Source: an uncultured Acetatifactor sp. (GTDB lineage: Bacteria > Bacillota > Clostridia > Lachnospirales > Lachnospiraceae). Taken from it: a stretch of DNA of 8,559 bases. The stretch spans positions 1,021-9,579 of the forward strand of contig CAJTSY010000127.1 of assembly GCA_910578995.1 (NCBI GenBank), read 5' to 3'. Positions 1-6,884 of this stretch are shown here, one piece after another. The first letter of the stretch is position 1, and each line of letters opens with the position of its first letter. The notes beneath the pieces were generated by a model that worked only from the letters and a program-made list of their open reading frames with translations, ran no database searches and was not told the DNA's origin. The position numbers and the translations under genes are program-made.

Positions 1-107
1 GCGGCCGGAAATTCTATGCAAGAACCTGGGGTGTGAAGGGGAGCTTACGGAACTAAATCAGTAAGCTCCCATGAACAGCCCCATAGGATTTACGGACGCA
101 TCTTTTT
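1..107 (+). terminator. Possible hairpin terminator formed by the repeat unit
   Basis: RNA from the full repeat unit can fold into a long hairpin (arms 1-18/82-99 and 39-48/61-70) followed at once by a U-rich run (101-107, five consecutive T). This is the shape of an intrinsic terminator and could end or attenuate transcription arriving from the presumed response regulator gene to the left. The internal loop is large and asymmetric (20 against 11 bases) and the T run is short, so termination would probably be partial. The structure may simply be a by-product of the palindromic repeat. Confidence 0.35.
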
Positions 108-162
108 GCGGCCGGAAATTCTATGCAAGAACCTGGGGTGTGAAGGGGAGCTTACGGAACTA
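1..162. repeat. Tandem palindromic intergenic repeat, 107-bp period, 1.5 units
   Basis: Bases 1-55 recur without a mismatch at 108-162, so the period is 107 bp; because copy one begins at the window edge, the array may extend to the left. The full unit is itself an imperfect palindrome. The outer arms 1-18 (gcggccggaaattctatg) and 82-99 (cataggatttacggacgc) pair with two mismatches and one G-T pair. The inner arms 39-48 (gggagcttac) and 61-70 (gtaagctccc) pair perfectly around a 12-base loop. A T-rich run (101-107) follows the outer arm. The second copy holds only the left arms and stops 5 bases before the ribosome binding site of the kinase gene. All three forward frames close by base 64 (stops at 34-36, 54-56 and 62-64), so any gene entering from the left ends there. 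It resembles a dispersed intergenic MITE- or REP-like element, but its family is not recognised. Confidence 0.9.
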
Positions 163-179
163 TAATTAGGAGAAAAAGA

Positions 180-1409
180 ATGCATATGGTATGGAACCGT
201 GAACTGAAAAAATTTGCCTTTTCCCTACTGACGGTTATGGCCGCCAGCCTTCTTATCGTGAATGTGTGTACCTTGGTTTACGCTGATTATGTGCGGGCAG
301 AATATCGCGGCCTGTTGGCGGCAGTGTTCGGGAATCTGCGGGAGACCTACCCGGATGTGGCGGAGGAGGAACTGGTCAGGGTACTGGAGGGGCGTGGAAA
401 TGAAGCCGCGGGCGAAGACATCCTGGCACATTATGGTATTCTGGGGAAGCATGGGGGCGACTCTTTTGGAAGCCAGGAGAGGCAGCTCCTTTTTCTGCAT
501 GCAGGCGTCAATATAAACCTGCTTTTGATTTTTGGGGCACTCTGTACTGCCATTGGCTGTTATATGGAAAAAAGGCAGAAGCGAATCCTGGGCCTTACTT
601 CCTATATGCAGGCGCTGCACAGGGAAAAGTATAAGTTGGAGATAGACGAAAATGAAGACGATGAACTGAGCGGTCTGCGCAATGAAATCTATAAGCTGAC
701 TGTTTTTTTGAAGGAGCAGGCTAAGCGGGCCGTGGCGCAGAAGCAGGCCCTTGCGGATTCGGTGACGAACATTTCCCATCAGCTGAAGACGCCGCTTACA
801 TCGGCGATTGTGCTGGTTGACAATCTGTCGGAAAACCCGGATATGGATTTCCGGACAAGGCGCCGTTTTATGGCGGAGATTACCAATCAGATTACCGGAA
901 TGTCCTGGCTGATTACCGCGATGATGAAGCTGTCACGCCTGGACGCGGGGGTGGTGGAACTACAGGCGGAGCGGTTTGAAATGCGGGAATTTGCACAGGA
1001 AGTCCTGGGCAGGTTGGAACTGGAGGCAGAACTGAAGCAGATTGCGCTGTCCGTGGAGATACCGGAGGGTATTACGCTTTGCGCGGATAGAAAATGGACG
1101 GCGGAGGCGCTGCTGAATCTTGTCAAAAATGCCCTTGAACATAGTCCTGCCGGAGGCAGCGTAGAGATATCCGGTGAGGAGAATGACATTTACGCGCAGA
1201 TTGCAGTACGTGATTACGGGAGCGGAATCACGAAGGAGGAGCAGGAGAGGCTGTTTCGGCGGTTTTACAACGGGAATTCAGCCCGGGAGGACAGCATGGG
1301 AATCGGACTGGCCCTGGCGAAGGAAATCGTGGAGAAGCAGGGGGGATATATTTCGGTGGATTCCCGGGCAGGGGAGGGAACGATATTTGTGATGAGATTT
1401 GTCGGGTAG
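180..1409 (+). CDS. Membrane sensor histidine kinase of a two-component system
   Basis: This 409-residue protein autophosphorylates on histidine in response to an envelope signal and passes the phosphate to an OmpR-type regulator. Residues about 12-34 form a first membrane helix, about 36-105 an extracytoplasmic sensor region, and about 108-129 a second helix. A cytoplasmic linker follows, then the dimerisation domain with the H-box SHQLKTPLT (phospho-acceptor His200). The ATPase domain has the N-box LLNLVKNALEHS (Asn317), the G1 box DYGSGI (345-350), the F-box LFRRFY and the G2 box GIGLALA (374-380). The ATG at 180 is preferred over one at 186 because AGGAG (168-172) lies 7 bases before it. 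The roughly 70-residue outer loop argues against the intramembrane-sensing BceS type, and no clear HAMP domain is seen. The ABC transporter genes follow after 109 bp, and no partner regulator is in the window; it is probably just upstream. The signal is unknown. Confidence 0.95.
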   Translation: MHMVWNRELKKFAFSLLTVMAASLLIVNVCTLVYADYVRAEYRGLLAAVFGNLRETYPDVAEEELVRVLEGRGNEAAGEDILAHYGILGKHGGDSFGSQERQLLFLHAGVNINLLLIFGALCTAIGCYMEKRQKRILGLTSYMQALHREKYKLEIDENEDDELSGLRNEIYKLTVFLKEQAKRAVAQKQALADSVTNISHQLKTPLTSAIVLVDNLSENPDMDFRTRRRFMAEITNQITGMSWLITAMMKLSRLDAGVVELQAERFEMREFAQEVLGRLELEAELKQIALSVEIPEGITLCADRKWTAEALLNLVKNALEHSPAGGSVEISGEENDIYAQIAVRDYGSGITKEEQERLFRRFYNGNSAREDSMGIGLALAKEIVEKQGGYISVDSRAGEGTIFVMRFVG

Positions 1410-1421
1410 TATTTCTTTTTA

Positions 1422-1457
1422 AAATGTCACTTAAATGTCATTTTCGTCTTTTATACT
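1422..1457 (+). promoter_or_regulatory. PHO-box-like tandem operator and -10 box for the ABC genes
   Basis: AAATGTCA occurs at 1422-1429 and again at 1433-1440, giving TGTCA-N6-TGTCA with an 11-bp period. A TATACT -10 box (1452-1457, five of six consensus bases) starts 11 bases after the second half-site, and no good -35 box is present. Two direct half-sites one helical turn apart in the -35 place is how PhoB/OmpR-family regulators activate promoters, and the half-site matches the E. coli Pho-box core. The likely regulator is the unseen partner of the adjacent kinase; PhoB/PhoP itself is an alternative. A second -10-like TATAAT lies at 1480-1485 with only a weak -35 candidate. No terminator separates the kinase from this region, so read-through from the kinase gene is also possible. 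Confidence 0.6.
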
Positions 1458-1518
1458 GGAACCATGAAGTGATGGGGGCTATAATAAAAACCGGAAGGGA
1501 AGGCGAAGAAGGAAAGGT

Positions 1519-2205
1519 ATGGAAATTTTAAGGACAGAGCATTTATTCAAGAAATACGGGAAGGGCAACAACGAGGTAATCGCGGTAAACGACGCGAACC
1601 TCTCCGTGGCCCAGGGAGAATTTGTGGCCATTGTGGGGAGTTCCGGCAGCGGGAAATCTACTTTGGTGCATATGCTGGGCGGGGTGGACCGGCCCACTTC
1701 CGGAAGGGTCCTGATAGAGGACAATGACATCTATCGGATGAGCGATGATAAACTTGCGATTTTCCGGAGAAGGCAGGTAGGGCTGATTTACCAGTTTTAC
1801 AATCTGATACCGGTGCTGAACGTGGAGGAGAACCTGACGCTGCCCTGTGAACTGGACGGCAGTAAGCCGGATCCGGAGCTGGTACAGGAACTGGCAGGGA
1901 TGCTAGGGCTTAAGAAAAGGCTGCGGCACCTGCCCAACGAGCTCTCGGGCGGACAGCAGCAGAGGGTTGCCATCGGGCGGGCGCTGATCACCAGGCCGGC
2001 CATCCTGCTTGCGGACGAACCCACGGGAAACCTGGATACCCGGGCGGGAAACGAGATTATGGAGCTGCTTAAGATTTCCAACCGGAGGTATAAGCAGACG
2101 GTCATCATGATTACCCATAACCTGGAACTGGCAAAACAGGCGGACAGGGTCCTGGGAATCGAGGACGGCTTTCTGTACAACAGGAACAGGGGGGCGGAGG
2201 AATGA
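1519..2205 (+). CDS. ABC transporter ATP-binding protein, MacB/LolD/FtsE type
   Basis: This 228-residue protein is the cytoplasmic ATPase that drives the FtsX-type permease encoded next. All motifs of a working nucleotide-binding domain are present: Walker A GSSGSGKST (40-48, Lys46), Q-loop Gln92 in YQFYNLIP, signature LSGGQ (142-146), Walker B ILLADE (162-167, catalytic Glu167), D-loop NLD and the switch His200. Length and motif spelling (YQFYNLIP, DEPTGNLD) fit the family that pairs with MacB/BceB/FtsX permeases, which export substrates or transmit force rather than import nutrients. The start ATG at 1519 has AAGGA (1509-1513) 5 bases upstream. Its stop overlaps the permease start, so the two are translationally coupled. 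The substrate cannot be assigned from sequence; a peptide antibiotic or envelope-stress role is inferred from the kinase next door. Confidence 0.97.
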   Translation: MEILRTEHLFKKYGKGNNEVIAVNDANLSVAQGEFVAIVGSSGSGKSTLVHMLGGVDRPTSGRVLIEDNDIYRMSDDKLAIFRRRQVGLIYQFYNLIPVLNVEENLTLPCELDGSKPDPELVQELAGMLGLKKRLRHLPNELSGGQQQRVAIGRALITRPAILLADEPTGNLDTRAGNEIMELLKISNRRYKQTVIMITHNLELAKQADRVLGIEDGFLYNRNRGAEE

Positions 2206-4826
2206 GGGAAAGCTCAAATGTGTTAAAGAAATGCTGCTTCCGTTCCCTGAAGGAGAACCGGAAGCGCACATTGGTAACCATCGTGGGAATCATCCTTGCC
2301 ACGGCGCTGATTACAGGGGTTGCCTGTATAGTGACCAGCTTCCGCGCCAGTATGATTGCATATGAGAAACAGGAGAACGGGGATTTCCATTACCATTTCA
2401 CGGACGTGGGACGGGAGTACCTGAAATATTTTGAGAACAATGTCAATATAGAAAAATACGGCCTGACGCAGAAGCTGGGATATGCCCCGTTGGAGGGAAG
2501 CCGGAATCCCGACAAGCCATATCTCTTTGTCAGTGCCATAGAGGAAGGGATGGAAAATATCCTGGCTTTGACGCTTACGGAGGGACGGATGCCGGAAAAC
2601 GGCTCGGAACTGGTGGTGGGCGGCCATGTGCGCAGTAACGGTCTGGTGGATATCAAAGTGGGGGATGTACTGGAGCTTCAGATGGGGGAGCGGATGACGG
2701 ACGAGTATGTCTTTGGCCAGGAAAGCCCCTATGTTCCGGAGGAAGAACGGTTTGAGCCCTCCTCTCGGAAGCAGTACACGGTAGTGGGTATCGTGGAGCG
2801 CCCCAACCAGACGTGGGAGCCGCGGATTGCGCCGGGCTATTCGGCCTTTACCCTGTTGGATGACCGGGAGTCGGCAGAGGAGGTGGACGTGTATGCCTCC
2901 TACACGAAAAAGGGCCTGCGCAGCGCGGATCAGGTAAATGCCGGCATCCTGGGAGTGGATGTAGAGCTGTACCGCCGCTACTATGTGGGTGGATATTTAG
3001 GTATCATTACCCCCGAGGAGGAGCGGCAGGTCAGGACGGTGGCGAAGAATGTGGAGGAGAATTACTGGCTTCTGAGATGGGAGCTTCTGATATTTTCGTC
3101 TAGTACCATGAATATGTTATATGCAATGTCGGTTATTGCGGTCCTGATTATCATTGTGACCAGCGTGTTCTGCATCCATAATAGCTTCATGATTTCCCTT
3201 ACAGAGAAGATGAAGCTGTACGGCAGGCTGGCCTCCGTGGGAACCACCAGGAGACAGCAGAAGAAAATCGTGTATTATGAAGCTGTAGTGATGGGGTTGG
3301 CAGGGGTTCCTCTTGGTGTGATAAGCGGGGTTGGAGCCACGGCAGTGCTGCTGCAGGCAGTGAACGGCCTTGTGAAGGATGCTCTGGGGTTCCGGCTTAT
3401 CTTTGTAGTTTCGGTCTGGCCGATTCTGCTGAGTGCGGTGCTGTCGGGGGTGACCGTGTACCTTTCCGCCTCCGGTTCGGCCAGGCGTGCGGCAAGGGTA
3501 TCGCCCATCAGCGCCATCCGTGCCAACGACACGGTGCGGGAGGCGAAACGTATGTCGGGGAAGGAGCTTCGCTGTCCTGCTTTTATAGACAGATTCTTCG
3601 GAATCGGAGGCAAAATAGCGTACAAAAATTTACGGCGCGCCAGGGTAAAATACCGCACTACGGTGATTTCCATCGTGGTCAGCGTGGCCGCGTTTATCGG
3701 ACTGTCCACTTTTGTGGAGCTTTTGATGTATTCCACGTCCTCTCGCTATCAAGACTTTCCATATCAGATCCGGGTCAGTATGAACAATTGGGATTCCTAT
3801 GACAAGGCGCTGCAGATTGCCGGGATGGACGGCGTGCAGGAGGCGGAGGTTGTCCGCAGCGTGCGTTTTTTTACGGATCAGGAAGAGATTGCCTATTCCG
3901 GGGACTATCTGGAGTCGGGATATGAAGATTCTGAGATAATACTGCGCTCCCTGGGAGAGGAGGCTTATACACGTTACTGTCGGAATGTGGGCGTATCCGT
4001 GGAGGAAGCCAGGGACAAAGCCATCGTGCTGGCCGATTATTCCTGGCGGTACTGGAAGGACGGAAAGCTGTATGTAGAGGAGGGAGACATCGCCTCCTTC
4101 CGGCAGGGACAGGTGCTGAAGGGAACCGGCATTGCGGAGGGGCTTGAGATAGAGGTGCTCACCCAGACAGGGGTAAGGCCCATGTATCAGCGCCACAGCG
4201 CCACAGGCCGGATCGAGCTGATTGTCAGTGAGGAGTGGATGGATACGCATCTGCCCCAGGGCTCGAAATATGATGACATGAAATATGACAATGTAGATGT
4301 TTATGTAAAGTGTGAGAATGCGGATGAAATGGAAGCTGCTGTCAGAAAAGACATCCAGCTGCAGTATTACACCCTGACCAATTTCGATGCCCAGTACCGC
4401 TCCGACAGGAGCCTGAACCTGGTGGTGGCCATCTTCCTGTACGGCTTTATCACGGTGGTGGCTTTGATTGGCATTACGAATATCTTCAATACCATCACCA
4501 CCAATATGGAGTTACGTGCCCCGGAATTTGCCATGCTGCGCTCGGTGGGGATGACCGGGCGGGAGTTCAGGCGTTTGATTGTACTGGAAAGCATGTTCTA
4601 CGGAGGCAAGGCGCTGCTCATCGGGATACCCCTGGGAATCATACTGTCCCTGTGCTTTAACGTGGCGTTGGCAGAGGGGGTGGTTACGGCCCTCCGCCTG
4701 CCCTGGAAAGCTACGGCAGCCGCGGTTCTGGCGGTGGGAGTCCTGCTGTATGCCATCATGCGCTATTCCATGGGAAAGGTGAACCGGAAGAACATTATTG
4801 AAACCATCCGCAACGAAAATATCTGA
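2202..4826 (+). CDS. Large FtsX-family ABC transporter permease, two-module, 8 predicted TM helices
   Basis: This 874-residue membrane partner of the preceding ATPase is built as two similar halves. Each half is one membrane helix, a large outer domain, then an FtsX domain of three helices. Predicted helices are about 24-46, 300-325, 360-385, 398-422, 485-508, 738-762, 796-820 and 836-855. The outer domains are about 47-299 and 509-737. FtsX hallmarks are seen twice: EKMKLYGRLASVGTTRRQ (335-352) with ARVSPISAIR (431-440), and ELRAPEFAMLRSVGMTGREF (770-789) with NRKNIIETIRNE (861-872). Two large outer domains and eight helices differ from BceB permeases, which have ten helices and one large loop. 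The start codon overlaps the ATPase stop (ATGA), but the GGAGG (2196-2200) leaves only 1 base before the ATG. A GTG at 2220 (codon 7) is an alternative start. Confidence 0.95.
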   Translation: MRESSNVLKKCCFRSLKENRKRTLVTIVGIILATALITGVACIVTSFRASMIAYEKQENGDFHYHFTDVGREYLKYFENNVNIEKYGLTQKLGYAPLEGSRNPDKPYLFVSAIEEGMENILALTLTEGRMPENGSELVVGGHVRSNGLVDIKVGDVLELQMGERMTDEYVFGQESPYVPEEERFEPSSRKQYTVVGIVERPNQTWEPRIAPGYSAFTLLDDRESAEEVDVYASYTKKGLRSADQVNAGILGVDVELYRRYYVGGYLGIITPEEERQVRTVAKNVEENYWLLRWELLIFSSSTMNMLYAMSVIAVLIIIVTSVFCIHNSFMISLTEKMKLYGRLASVGTTRRQQKKIVYYEAVVMGLAGVPLGVISGVGATAVLLQAVNGLVKDALGFRLIFVVSVWPILLSAVLSGVTVYLSASGSARRAARVSPISAIRANDTVREAKRMSGKELRCPAFIDRFFGIGGKIAYKNLRRARVKYRTTVISIVVSVAAFIGLSTFVELLMYSTSSRYQDFPYQIRVSMNNWDSYDKALQIAGMDGVQEAEVVRSVRFFTDQEEIAYSGDYLESGYEDSEIILRSLGEEAYTRYCRNVGVSVEEARDKAIVLADYSWRYWKDGKLYVEEGDIASFRQGQVLKGTGIAEGLEIEVLTQTGVRPMYQRHSATGRIELIVSEEWMDTHLPQGSKYDDMKYDNVDVYVKCENADEMEAAVRKDIQLQYYTLTNFDAQYRSDRSLNLVVAIFLYGFITVVALIGITNIFNTITTNMELRAPEFAMLRSVGMTGREFRRLIVLESMFYGGKALLIGIPLGIILSLCFNVALAEGVVTALRLPWKATAAAVLAVGVLLYAIMRYSMGKVNRKNIIETIRNENI

Positions 4827-4872
4827 GGACCTGTCCGGAAACTGTTTCGTCGGAAACCATTTGCCTGCGGAC

Positions 4873-4908
4873 TATTTTAACAAGTATTTTAACAAGTTTT
4901 TTAAGATT
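4873..4908. repeat. Tandem 12-bp repeat, two perfect units plus a decayed third
   Basis: TATTTTAACAAG stands at 4873-4884 and again, identical, at 4885-4896. The next 12 bases (4897-4908, TTTTTTAAGATT) keep the first half and diverge in the second. The repeat sits about 25 bases upstream of the candidate -10 box for cheV, where a regulator or an UP-element contact could act. It could equally be slippage in AT-rich DNA. No known operator was recognised. Confidence 0.75.
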
Positions 4909-4932
4909 ATGGTTTTCTTTTTTGTTCAGGTA

Positions 4933-4941
4933 TGATAAAAT
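4933..4941 (+). promoter_or_regulatory. Candidate extended -10 promoter for cheV
   Basis: TGATAAAAT forms an extended -10 box: TG, one base, then TAAAAT (4936-4941, five of six consensus bases), about 97 bases before the cheV ATG. TATGAT (4931-4936) overlaps it as an alternative -10. No good -35 hexamer is present at 16-18 bases upstream, where the sequence is T-rich, as is tolerated with an extended -10. This is a weak call based on consensus only. Confidence 0.3.
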
Positions 4942-5037
4942 AAGAGCATCGGGCACTGCTGTATCGGTTTGCCTTACAAATGGCGGGGAACTGTTCCTAC
5001 TTGGGATAAGCTCCGGGCAGGAAAGGACAGGGTAGAG

Positions 5038-5949
5038 ATGGATAGCAAAATATTACTGGAAAGTGGAACCAACGAATTAGAGATCCTGGAGTTTACACTG
5101 GGGGACAATTATTACGGGATCAATGTGGCGAAGATCAAGACCATCATGAAATATGAGAAGGTCACGCCCATTCCCAACGCGCATCCCAGTATCGAGGGAG
5201 TGTTTATGCCCCGGGAATACATGATTACGGCGATCGACCTGAAGAATTGTCTGGGACGGGGGCAGTCGGAGCCCAAGGGTTTGTTCATTATTACAAATTT
5301 TAATAAACTGGACATTGCATTTCATGTGGATAATGTACTGGGGATCCAGAAAATCTCCTGGAGTGAGATCATGAAGCCGGAGGTGACCATCTCCAGCGTG
5401 GAGGACGGCGTTGCCATCGGTATTGTCAAGAAGGACAACAAGCTGATCATTATCCTGGATTTCGAGAAGATTGTCACGGATATCAACCCTGAAACGGGAC
5501 TGAAGGTTTCCGATATCAACGAGCTGGGAGAGCGGGAGAGGAGCCAGGTGCCCATCCTGATTGCGGAGGACTCGCCGCTGCTGAACAAGCTGATCGTGGA
5601 CTGCTTAAAGAGAGCGGGTTATGAGAACCTGACCCATACTGAAAACGGCAAGCAGGCTTATGATATCATCAGTTATTACAAGAATAAGGGAACGCTGCGG
5701 GACCATGTGCGCCTTATTATTTCCGATATTGAGATGCCGGAGATGGACGGGCACAGGCTGACCAAGCTGGTGAAGTCGGATGAGGCCACGGCGGGTATTC
5801 CGGTCGTCCTGTTCTCTTCCCTGGTGAACGATGAGATGCGGCGGAAGGGTGAGTCCCTGGGGGCGGACGCGCAGCTGTCCAAGCCGGAGATAGGAAACCT
5901 GGTAAAGATCATAGACCACCTTATTGACGAGCGGCACCTGAATATGTGA
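5038..5949 (+). CDS. cheV: Chemotaxis protein CheV (CheW adaptor fused to receiver domain)
   Basis: CheV couples chemoreceptors to the CheA kinase and helps adaptation through phosphorylation of its receiver domain, acting in the cytoplasm at receptor arrays. Residues about 12-150 are a CheW-like domain (FTLGDNYYGINVAKIKTIM, IPNAHPSIEGVFMPR). Residues about 171-300 are a receiver with the acidic pair Glu177/Asp178, phospho-acceptor Asp230 in ISDIEMPEMDG, Ser260 in LFSSL and Lys282 in LSKPE, so the site is complete. The frame is open further upstream to a TTG at 4969, but those 23 extra residues look unlike CheW. The ATG at 5038, preceded by AGGAAAGGA (5019-5027) and AGGG (5029-5032), gives 303 residues, the usual CheV size. 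The gene stands alone, with no other che or flagellar gene in the window, and is followed by its own terminator. Its presence suggests a motile host. Confidence 0.95.
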   Translation: MDSKILLESGTNELEILEFTLGDNYYGINVAKIKTIMKYEKVTPIPNAHPSIEGVFMPREYMITAIDLKNCLGRGQSEPKGLFIITNFNKLDIAFHVDNVLGIQKISWSEIMKPEVTISSVEDGVAIGIVKKDNKLIIILDFEKIVTDINPETGLKVSDINELGERERSQVPILIAEDSPLLNKLIVDCLKRAGYENLTHTENGKQAYDIISYYKNKGTLRDHVRLIISDIEMPEMDGHRLTKLVKSDEATAGIPVVLFSSLVNDEMRRKGESLGADAQLSKPEIGNLVKIIDHLIDERHLNM

Positions 5950-5957
5950 ACGCCTTG

Positions 5958-5986
5958 AAAAGCCGGGAAGTTATCCCGGCTTTTTT
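5958..5986 (+). terminator. Intrinsic terminator after cheV
   Basis: The stem AGCCGGGA (5961-5968) pairs perfectly with TCCCGGCT (5974-5981) around the 5-base loop AGTTA and is followed by a T run to 5986. The three A bases before the stem can pair with the first T bases. It starts 8 bases after the cheV stop and separates cheV from the sirtuin-like gene. Confidence 0.95.
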
Positions 5987-6057
5987 GTGGTGGTGCGTTT
6001 GGCGGGCGCATGTTCCAGCCAGGACAGGGCTGCATATCTGTTCAGGGAGGGTGTGGA

Positions 6058-6834
6058 ATGGAGAGGCAGGATCTTATACAAAAAATAGAAGATGCCGAGA
6101 TGATCCTGGTGGGCTTCGGGGAGGCCTTTGACGGAAAGGGAAAACTGCGGCAGAAACCGGAGTACAGGAGAGGCTGTGAAATCCTGAAGAAGGAGGGACT
6201 TTCCTGGCTCCTGCCCGGGTGGAGCGAATACTGCCTGGAACGATGGGGGGACGGCAGTGTGGAAGCCGCCCTGGAGAGACTGGACACACTGTTGGAGGGG
6301 AAAAACCATTTCGGGGTATCTGTGTCTACCAACAGCAGCATCGCCCGGAGAAAGCGTCTGGTGATGCCCTGCGGCTCCGTTTTGCGGAAACAGTGTGCAG
6401 GGGGCTGCAAAGGGGTGCTGGAGGAGACATGCCGGGAGGATCGTGCCCTGTTGGAAGAATTTTTTCATGGACTGGCCGGAGGCTGTCCGGAGCGGAAGGC
6501 GGTATCCCTTGGCATCTGTCCGGAATGCGGCAGGGAATTTGTACTGAATACTGTTTATGCGGAAAATTATAATGAGGAGGGCTATCTGGACCAGTGGAGG
6601 CTTTACATGAAATGGCTTCAGGGAACCCTGAACCGCAGGCTTCTGATCCTGGAACTGGGGGTGGGGCTGCAGTTTCCCTCCGTGATCCGCTGGCCCTTTG
6701 AAAAAGCGGCCTTTTATAACCGGAAGGCTTTTTTCTGCAGGGTAGACGAAAAGTTGTACCAATTGACGAAAGAACTGGCAGAAAAGGGCTGCGGAATTTC
6801 CAAGGATGCAGTTGAATGGTTGGCCGGATTATGA
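6058..6834 (+). CDS. Degenerate sirtuin-like (Sir2/SirTM-type) protein
   Basis: This is a 258-residue soluble protein with no membrane segment. Four features recall Firmicutes class M sirtuins (SirTM), which remove or add ADP-ribose or acyl groups using NAD. These are a Rossmann-type start MILVGFGEAF (15-24), STNSS (90-94) where sirtuins have TNVD, two zinc-type cysteine pairs Cys113/Cys117 and Cys154/Cys157 (CPEC), and the strong C-terminal LELGVGLQFPSVIRWPFEK (198-216), the counterpart of LELGVG-NTP-II-YPF in SirTM. Key residues differ: the GAGxS NAD loop reads GFGEAF, the Asn-Asp motif has lost its Asp, and PCGSVLRKQC (104-113) has Cys where SirTM has Gln and other sirtuins have the catalytic His. 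It may therefore bind a nucleotide without the usual chemistry. ATG 6058 is chosen because AGGGAGG (6044-6050) lies 7 bases before it; an ATG at 6010 has no such site. No macrodomain or GcvH-like partner is seen. The coding call is firm, the family call moderate. Confidence 0.8.
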   Translation: MERQDLIQKIEDAEMILVGFGEAFDGKGKLRQKPEYRRGCEILKKEGLSWLLPGWSEYCLERWGDGSVEAALERLDTLLEGKNHFGVSVSTNSSIARRKRLVMPCGSVLRKQCAGGCKGVLEETCREDRALLEEFFHGLAGGCPERKAVSLGICPECGREFVLNTVYAENYNEEGYLDQWRLYMKWLQGTLNRRLLILELGVGLQFPSVIRWPFEKAAFYNRKAFFCRVDEKLYQLTKELAEKGCGISKDAVEWLAGL

Positions 6835-6884
6835 TAAACTAACAGGGGATTGTATTTTTAAAATAGGAAATCGGAGGAGACGGG

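Larger units (their letters stand above)
4827..5037. other. AT-rich intergenic region between permease and cheV
   Basis: This 211-bp non-coding gap separates the transporter cassette from cheV. No GC stem with a T run was found after the permease stop, so no terminator can be placed. The sequence CGGAAAC appears at 4836-4842 and 4851-4857 (15-bp period, each followed by TTT two bases later). A 12-bp tandem repeat and a candidate promoter, listed separately, lie in its AT-rich centre. No chemotaxis-type SigD promoter (TAAA-N15-GCCGATAT) was found near cheV. Confidence 0.7.

Noticed and set aside
1..162. CRISPR array
   Set aside because: There are only two copies of a 55-bp repeat with an internal palindrome and a single interval that itself holds the palindrome's right half; there are no spacers of uniform length and no cas genes.
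161..166. Perfect TATAAT that could be a -10 box for the kinase gene
   Set aside because: It sits directly before the AGGAG at 168-172, so a transcript starting from it would lack the ribosome binding site, and no -35 box is found 16-18 bases upstream.
225..779. 184-codon minus-strand open frame within the kinase gene
   Set aside because: It lies wholly inside a kinase gene with all catalytic motifs in order and shows no recognisable protein features.
3630..4250. 206-codon minus-strand open frame within the permease gene
   Set aside because: It is an antisense shadow of a well-supported permease, with no domain or motif of its own.
4827..4860. Short palindromes after the permease stop as a terminator
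   Set aside because: GGACctGTCC and the imperfect CGGAAACTGTTTCG stem are too short and are not followed by a T run.
4936..4965. Possible SigD (flagellar sigma) promoter before cheV
   Set aside because: TAAA at 4936-4939 is followed by only a poor GCCGATAT match at the wrong spacing (18 instead of about 15 bases).
4969..5037. TTG-initiated 23-residue N-terminal extension of cheV
   Set aside because: The extra residues do not resemble CheW, and the ATG at 5038 has a usable ribosome binding site and gives the usual CheV length of 303 residues.
6010..6057. Upstream ATG extending the sirtuin-like protein by 16 residues
   Set aside because: There is no ribosome binding site before 6010, while AGGGAGG lies 7 bases before the ATG at 6058.
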